Below, piece by piece: positions 59,535-64,000 of a stretch of DNA of 64,000 bases. The stretch lies in the NCBI GenBank assembly GCA_943736015.1, contig OX031059.1, positions 18,662,001-18,726,000 on the forward strand. The letters are read 5' to 3'. This DNA comes from Tridacna crocea (lineage: Eukaryota; Mollusca; Bivalvia; Cardiida; Cardiidae). A model generated the notes under the pieces. It saw only the letters and a list, made by a program, of their open reading frames with translations. It ran no database searches and was not told the origin of the DNA. A program made the position numbers and the translations under genes. The first letter of the stretch is position 1. Every line of letters begins with the position of its first letter.

Positions 59535-59805
59535 TTAACTCTTTATCAAATGACGAAGTTTTACACTAGTCCAACGGGAAATTATTTGTCGTTTGTCAAA
59601 TAATGCACAAAGTAAGGTATTTTGCCTTGGAAAGGATTGAAAACATTGTGGGAAAGAGGATAAAATGATGCTGGTACTAATATTTTTTTCTCCTTTATCC
59701 ACGATGTTTTCTAATCTTTCTATCAGAAATTCGATCATTTCGTGCCATGCTTATTTTGTTGTCAATAGACCCTCTAAGATGGACCAGTCTGTACTTCTGT
59801 GGTCT
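59535..59805. mobile_element. HP-A with two long arms
   Basis: The left TTAACTCTTTATCAAATGAC with TTTTACACTAGTCCAACGGG is long-arm type. The right TTATTTTGTTGTCAATAGAC then AAGATGGACCAGTCTGTACT is also long-arm type. The hairpin turn is decayed (AATGATGCTGGTACTAATAT). Confidence 0.72.
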
Positions 59806-59848
59806 AAAATAGAGATAAATAACATGGGTATCGAAGACGTAATCCAGA

Positions 59849-60079
59849 TTAACCGTTTGCCACACAAACACGGCTTTAAATACCCCTGTGAAGGAAGCCT
59901 TTTGAAAACATTGTGGGAAAAGGAGAAAATGCTGGTAACCAGCATTTTCTCCTTTTCCCACAATGTTTTCTACCCTGCTGGAAACAAATTCCAGTTTTTT
60001 TTTAGATATGTTTATTTTGTTGTGTGCAAGTGCTTTGAATATGGACCAGTCTGAAATTTTAACGTTTGGTGAAGAGTGA
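59849..60079 (-). mobile_element. HP-A copy with perfect hairpin
   Basis: TTAACCGTTTGCCACACAAA to TTTGGTGAAGAGTGAA. The hairpin 59904-59970 is a perfect 67-base palindrome with apex GGTAACC. The right TTAA is lost. Confidence 0.93.
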
Positions 60080-60111
60080 AGAACGGTCGCCAGATAAGCA
60101 AAGGCTGATTC

Positions 60112-60306
60112 AGGGCACGTATACACCAACCATTCTTAAGAACATTTTTAGTCTTATTCTTCAAAAAAATTTCAATGTGAAAGTAACAGAACTTCTGATT
60201 GGCTAAACCAAATGGTTTAGCCAATCAGAGGTTCTGTTACTTTCACAGTCAAGAAATTTTGAAGAATAAGACAAAGAATGTTCTGAAGAATGTTTGGTGA
60301 ATACGT
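60112..60306 (+). mobile_element. HP-G copy, best preserved
   Basis: AGGGCACGTATACACCAACC to TTTGGTGAATACGT. Nearly palindromic throughout; the core 60177-60246 (GTGAAAGTAACAGAACTTCT and complement) has one mismatch around CCAAATGG. Confidence 0.92.
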
Positions 60307-60386
60307 TTTCTGATCTACTCTTGTTGCAAAAAAAATCTTTAAAAATCGTGACACAGGGAATACGATCATCATAATTACGAACTGAA

Positions 60387-60654
60387 TGAGCCGTGCTCTG
60401 GCAATAGGGGGCTTAATGCATTTCCGTGATAAATGATACCAGGCAAGACATCCCTTAATTATGGATTCAAATCAAAATCCGTTTTCCTCTAATTCTCGTC
60501 TGAAACATGAGGTATACTGGTTCTCTGACAAGCAGAAAATTGACTAAAAGTAAAAAAAGTTTCAGCTCAGATCAGTCTGTGCTGTCTGCACAGGCTGACA
60601 TGACTCGAAACTTCTTTTTGCAGATGCTTGAAGCCCCGTTTTTACAGAGCATAC
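60387..60654 (-). mobile_element. HP-C full-length copy
   Basis: TGAGCCGTGCTCTGGCAATA to TTGAAGCCCCGTTTTTACAG then AGCAT. The stem is altered on both arms (CTCAGATCAGTCTGTGCTGT with CAGGCTGACATGACTCG). Confidence 0.88.
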
Positions 60655-60754
60655 GTCAGAAAAATGCGAAAAAAATTGAACAGCTTAAAGTATAAACACA
60701 TTGAAGCTCTGGGAAGTTTTAATTCGATAGGCTGGACTAAAAGAGCGGAAACTT

Positions 60755-60822
60755 TAAAGTGTGGACATATTAAGATCAGGCTGCACATAACATACATTCT
60801 GATCTTGATCTGTGTCGTACGC
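60755..60822. repeat. HP-B hairpin, degenerate
   Basis: AAAGTGTGGACATATTAAGA, TCAGGCTGCACATAACATAC, then ATTCTGATCTTGATCTG. Confidence 0.65.
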
Positions 60823-61290
60823 TAGAGCCCAAAACTTAAGAGCCTATGGTGTTGATGGTTTAAGATATAGAAAGTTTTATCAATTTGATTTAACAAAACA
60901 AATAAAATTCTCTTATTAGACAAAAGGGCAAAAACCGAAAAAAAGTTTATATCCATGAGAAATAATAAAAAATATATATATAAATAGTACTTACCAATTT
61001 CGCGAAAAAAAAAATAGCACCTTCAATAATCCACAAAGTTATTTTTTGTCACAGTTAGTTTCATTAAAATCACATAAATTTCAACGCTGTACGTTTTGCT
61101 TTTTTTAAATCCAGACTGGTTATTCGACAACCATCCATGTAAACACACTGCACAATGAAATACGTTAATGAGACCACTACCAGTCGCGTTACTGAGCGAA
61201 ACGTTTTTCAGTTCGGGTTTTTTTTTCTTCGCTATACTACGAGGGAAATGAAAATCAATATCAGAGAGACCGACGAGCGCTCGACGAGAT
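60823..61290. other. No gene or repeat recognised
   Basis: A-rich tracts and a short TA run; nothing supported. Confidence 0.45.
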
Positions 61291-61514
61291 TTAACCGTTT
61301 AACCAAAAGACAAAATTTAGACTTGTCCAAATTGAAAACATTCGCAGAAGACAAAATAAAATGTAACTACAAAAAAATTATTTAGATGGGTAGAAACATT
61401 GTGGGAAATAAGAGAAAATGCTGGTCACCAGCATTTTCTCCTTTTCCCTCAATGTTTTCATTAGCTTTCTACTTTCGCGTTGCAAAAACTCGGAATGGTG
61501 CGGTAAAAGCTTAA
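61291..61514 (+). mobile_element. HP-A copy
   Basis: TTAACCGTTTAACCAAAAGA to GTGCGGTAAAAGCTTAA. The long arm has AATTGAAAACATTCGCAGAA, and the hairpin turns on GGTCACC. TTAA is present at both edges. Confidence 0.9.
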
Positions 61515-61590
61515 ATGCTAAGGAGTCACTTTGTGTAGATCAGGATTGGACGGCAATTAACTTGTAATCTGATTCTGGATTTAGCTCAGT
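61515..61590 (+). repeat. HP-B remnant abutting HP-A
   Basis: Continues from the shared TTAA: ATGCTAAGGAGTCACTTTGT, then GTAGATCAGGATTGGACGG and AATCTGATTCTGGATTTAG. Stem decayed; long arm lost. Confidence 0.6.
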
Positions 61591-61626
61591 ACCAGCTGTA
61601 ACAAAATTAAAGCCGATGGATTTCAA

Positions 61627-61790
61627 CTCTAGGTGCTTAGCGTTACTCATTGACCTGTTTTGTGGATAGTTGAGATAAAGATCAGACTGCACAGAATGAG
61701 CAGTCTGATCTTGGAACTCTACAGTTCGATTAGGAGATTTCTTTCCTCTGAATAAATACATTTAAAAGTAAATTTTATTTTTTTGATCGT
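61627..61790 (+). mobile_element. HP-B copy, ends eroded
   Basis: Short arm GGTGCTTAGCGTTACTCATT. Hairpin about 61663-61730 (GATAAAGATCAGACTGCACA with GAGCAGTCTGATCTTGGA), then part of the long arm. Confidence 0.8.
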
Positions 61791-61813
61791 CTTGAGTTTC
61801 ATTCCACCTATTT

Positions 61814-62062
61814 GTCGCCCAGCTAGGTACCTCAGTGGCTCATGGTATTCGACTCGTAACCTGGTGGTTGTGAATTCAAAACCTGGTCGAGGAGTCAAAC
61901 TTACTTTCCGCCGATATTTTCGCCCCTTCATATCCGATACATGCAAGAAAAGAAGTCAGTGATATGGAAACAAATTTGCCACAGTATACTAGTGTGTGAA
62001 AGCCAGAAACACAAGCGTATGTGCGCTGTCCGCCCTGATATGACCTCAACTGTTTAATTAGA
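61814..62062 (+). mobile_element. tRNA-headed SINE
   Basis: CAGCTAGGTACCTCAGTGGC (A box), GTGGTTGTGAATTCAAAACC (decayed B box), then the body to CCGCCCTGATATGACCTCAA. Same family as 9205-9459. Confidence 0.8.
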
Positions 62063-62111
62063 TTGCAAATGTAATTGCAACCGCCTGTTCAGCTGAATAA
62101 GACGATCAAAA

Positions 62112-62166
62112 CGACCATGAGAATAGGCTTCGGAAACCATTGAGGGCAAAGGAGAAAATGCTGGTC
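62112..62166 (-). repeat. HP-A left half, broken at the apex
   Basis: ATAGGCTTCGGAAACCATTG, then AGGGCAAAGGAGAAAATGCT and GGT. The other half is missing, and an HP-E starts four bases later. Confidence 0.75.
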
Positions 62167-62169
62167 GAG

Positions 62170-62397
62170 TTAACCCTTTACCCCATAAGGCATTTCTATG
62201 GAATCTCTGATTGACCCTAAATAACAGCAAGGATGAAGCTGTTTCTTATATGTATATGACACCTTTTGATAGCATAGAAAACATTGTGGCAAAAGGTGAA
62301 ATTGCTCGTCAAGAGCAATTTCACCTTTTGCCACAATGTTTCCAAGGGCTCCTACAAGCAATGGGTAGAAATGAGTATCTATGGAGTAAGGGGTTAA
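62170..62397 (-). mobile_element. HP-E copy, complete with both TTAA
   Basis: TTAACCCTTTACCCCATAAG to ATGGAGTAAGGGGTTAA. The stem GTGGCAAAAGGTGAAATTGC is perfect to the turn TCGTCAAGA. Confidence 0.94.
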
Positions 62398-62409
62398 GTC
62401 GAATAAATA

Positions 62410-62675
62410 TGAGCCATGCTCTGTGAAAAGGGGGCTTAATACATCTGCGAAAAGTATCGACCCAGGTCAGCCTGCGCAGTCTGCGCAGGCTGACCTGGGC
62501 CGAAACTTTTCGCTATTGGTCAATTTTCTGTTTCTCAAAGGACCAATCTACTTCGTGATAAAGAAGGTTATTTAAAAAATAGGCTTTTGTGGATTCATAA
62601 TAATGTAATGACCTTGGCAAGAATCGTGTATAAATGAGATGTATTAAGCCCCCTTTTGCCAGAGCAAGGCGCTGA
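62410..62675 (+). mobile_element. HP-C full-length copy
   Basis: TGAGCCATGCTCTGTGAAAA to ATTAAGCCCCCTTTTGCCAG then AGCAAGGCGCTGA. The TIR is about 38 bases. The stem CCAGGTCAGCCTGCGCAGTC pairs perfectly. Both TIRs hold an uninterrupted CTTAAT or ATTAAG, the empty form of the sites hit at 10874 and 19446. Confidence 0.94.
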
Positions 62676-62758
62676 GAGAGTTTCCTCCTTATGTGACGGC
62701 AAAATTCTATACGTGTTTTTAATTACTGTTTTTATGGATAATTAGTTATACAATGTCT

Positions 62759-62990
62759 TTAACCCTTTCCTCCATATATACCCATTTTTACACATTGAAG
62801 AAAAAAAAAGCTTTAGGAAAACATTGTGGAAAAAGGTGAAATTGATCAAAATGAGCAATTTCACCTTTTTCAACAGTATTTTCTATGCAATCTGTATCTT
62901 AAAATCCTTTATTAGCCACATTGCAGTTGCCGTATGCAGCTTCTTTGAATTTGGGACGATCTCAAAATGGTGTATTAGGGAACGAGTTAG
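62759..62990 (+). mobile_element. HP-E and HP-A mosaic
   Basis: The left half is HP-E-like (TTAACCCTTTCCTCCATATA, stem GTGGAAAAAGGTGAAATTGA). After the right stem (ATTTCACCTTTTTCAACAGT) the arm is HP-A-like (TGCAGCTTCTTTGAATTTGG then GATCTCAAAATGGTGT). Confidence 0.68.
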
Positions 62991-63422
62991 ACACATGGAT
63001 AACAAGTTACAATATGTTTCTTCCCTTCCTGCGCTGTTTCCAAAAGAATGTAACTTTAAAAGTCATGAAAATACCGAAGTTTGTAGTAAAACATAAAATT
63101 ATTCTAAAAATTTGATCTAAACCACGATAGTCCGATGCATTTCCAAATCATACAATTCCTACGTTTTACTGAATTTAATTTTTTCAGACTGTTATTGCAC
63201 TTCAAATGTTTTGCACACTGACGCGCGTTGCATTTTTATGCATTTTCTCAAGGGGGTAAAATCATATTTCATTCCTGTTTTGCGCTGCTATCTGCATTTG
63301 ATTGCATTTGATTGCATTTTTAAGACTTTTTCCAAGGCTGTAAATACATTTATGTAATCTTGATACATATGCGCTTTGTCGTGTGAATTTCTGCTTGATA
63401 CTGCAACAGATGTACAAAGTCT
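62991..63422. other. No gene or repeat recognised
   Basis: A short direct repeat ATTTGATTGCATTTGATTGC occurs near 63297-63320. Otherwise nothing supported. Confidence 0.45.
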
Positions 63423-63600
63423 TTAACCTTTTCCCAAACAATCCCTGGCTTTTACGGGTCAGGAATAGAAGCCTTTTGAAAACATTGTGGGAAAAGGAGA
63501 AAATGCTGGTAACCAGCATTTTCTTCTTTTCACACAATCTTTTCAAAATGCTTCTTTTCCAGGAGCGTCAAAAGTCGGTTTTGTGCGTTAGAGGGTTAAC
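63423..63600. mobile_element. HP-A with two short arms
   Basis: The left TTAACCTTTTCCCAAACAAT with AAGCCTTTTGAAAACATTGT is short-arm type. The right ATGCTTCTTTTCCAGGAGCG then GTCAAAAGTCGG to AGAGGGTTAA is also short-arm type. Only 178 bp. Apex GGTAACC. Confidence 0.85.
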
Positions 63601-63667
63601 CCTAAATCTATGGCTGAGTCACTGACTCACGGACTGAGGACACCTCACATTAGAGGATGTATGAAGC

Positions 63668-63735
63668 CAGTGTAGATCGAAGATCAGATTGCACTTTCTA
63701 TGCAGTCTGATCTCAACTTTTTCCGTCACCAATGA
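63668..63735 (-). repeat. HP-B hairpin, degenerate
   Basis: CCAGTGTAGATCGAAGATCA, GATTGCACTTTCTATGCAGT, then CTGATCTCAACTTTTTCCG. Confidence 0.7.
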
Positions 63736-63774
63736 CAACACACTTTAAGCTAGACGCATTTACGGTTAACACAT

Positions 63775-63958
63775 TGCTTGTAAGGTGGTGACGCCGTTTT
63801 CAACTTAACTGCAGATATACCGCTGCGGTTTGCCATCTATGCTTACCTGGAGTTTCCTTCTCCAGTTCTCTATACATAATATTTTTCCAAAGCCACTGAC
63901 TACTTTTCCACATAACCATCGCCCATGCTTTGATCAGTAGTGAGAGAAGAATAGGCGG
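63775..63958 (-). mobile_element. SINE remnant
   Basis: GTTTCCTTCTCCAGTTCTCT and TTTTTCCAAAGCCACTGACT match the body of the SINE at 9205. Ends are eroded. Confidence 0.6.
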
Positions 63959-64000
63959 TTAACCCATTACCACAAAATCCCTACTTTTGACGACCCTGAG
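63959..64000 (-). mobile_element. HP-A cut by the window edge
   Basis: TTAACCCATTACCACAAAAT then CCCTACTTTTGACGACCCTG is a complete short-arm start. The hairpin lies beyond the window. Confidence 0.85.

Overview
This window reads as gene-poor, AT-rich nuclear DNA from an invertebrate, most likely a bivalve mollusc. The grounds are tRNA-headed SINEs with an AATC-type tail, a repeat of the widespread molluscan 'tagctcc-actgaccgaaggcc' kind (25441-26178), and the extreme density of small foldback elements. I found no prokaryotic features, no rRNA, no intact tRNA gene and no recognisable protein-coding gene. The only stretch I would defend even weakly as coding is a possible terminal exon at 34350-34551.

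Most recognisable sequence belongs to short non-autonomous elements whose centre is a long hairpin. Names used here (mine): HP-A (TTAA-flanked; ends TTAACYCTTTACCA; stem GTGGGAAAAGGAGAAAATGC; a long arm containing GAAAGCATTTGCAGACGACA and a short arm; about 230 bp; more than fifty whole, partial or broken copies) with variant HP-A2 (stem loop GCTCG or ends TTAACCCTTTCCCAAAC); HP-B (ends TTAACCCTT; stem GTGTAGATCAAGATCAGACT; about 210 bp; about thirty copies); HP-C (ends TGAGCCATGCTCTG; stem CCAGGTCAGCCTGCGCAG; about 267 bp); HP-D (ends GGCCTGCAACACGCGAAAAG; two successive stems GTCTCGGATTAGCCTGCGC; about 265 bp); HP-E (ends TTAACCCTTTACTCCATAGA; stem GTGGCAAAAGGTGAAATTGC; about 228 bp); HP-F (ends CAGAGCTCCAGATAGAGGGA; stem AACCCTATGTTGTGGGTACT; about 190 bp); HP-G (ends GGGTCCGTATTCACCAACCA; stem CTGATTGGCTAAACCA; about 195 bp); HP-H (ends CCGGTGTAATGCAGAGAAAT); HP-I (ends CGTCGGTTTACTTCAAAAAC; stem CTCGTAACTACAGCTTG); HP-J (ends TGACCCATCACGCAAAAGGG); HP-K and HP-L (single copies). 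Plus strand for HP-A means long arm first; for HP-B it means short arm first.

Layout: the elements are spread over the whole window, often nested or abutting. Nesting gives direct evidence of target choice. HP-A copies sit in a TTAA of an HP-C terminus (19446, 10874), of a SINE (48827) and of an HP-G (53874), and uninterrupted copies of the hosts in this same window show the empty site. With CCC-starting ends this points to a piggyBac-superfamily transposase acting in trans; no transposase gene is in the window. Simple arrays lie at 7014, 37437, 44992 and 55090, two of them growing out of SINE tails.

The most interesting signal is how the hairpins behave. Their stems carry paired (compensatory) changes, so copies diverge while staying palindromic; this is seen in HP-A, HP-B, HP-C and the HP-A/HP-E pair. 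Two other foldback elements have inserted at or next to the apex of HP-A hairpins. Many copies are broken exactly at the apex. Arms occur in long-short, long-long and short-short combinations, and apex orientation is sometimes flipped. Together these suggest that the hairpins extrude or are nicked and repaired from one arm to the other, so the apex is both a fragile site and a landing site.
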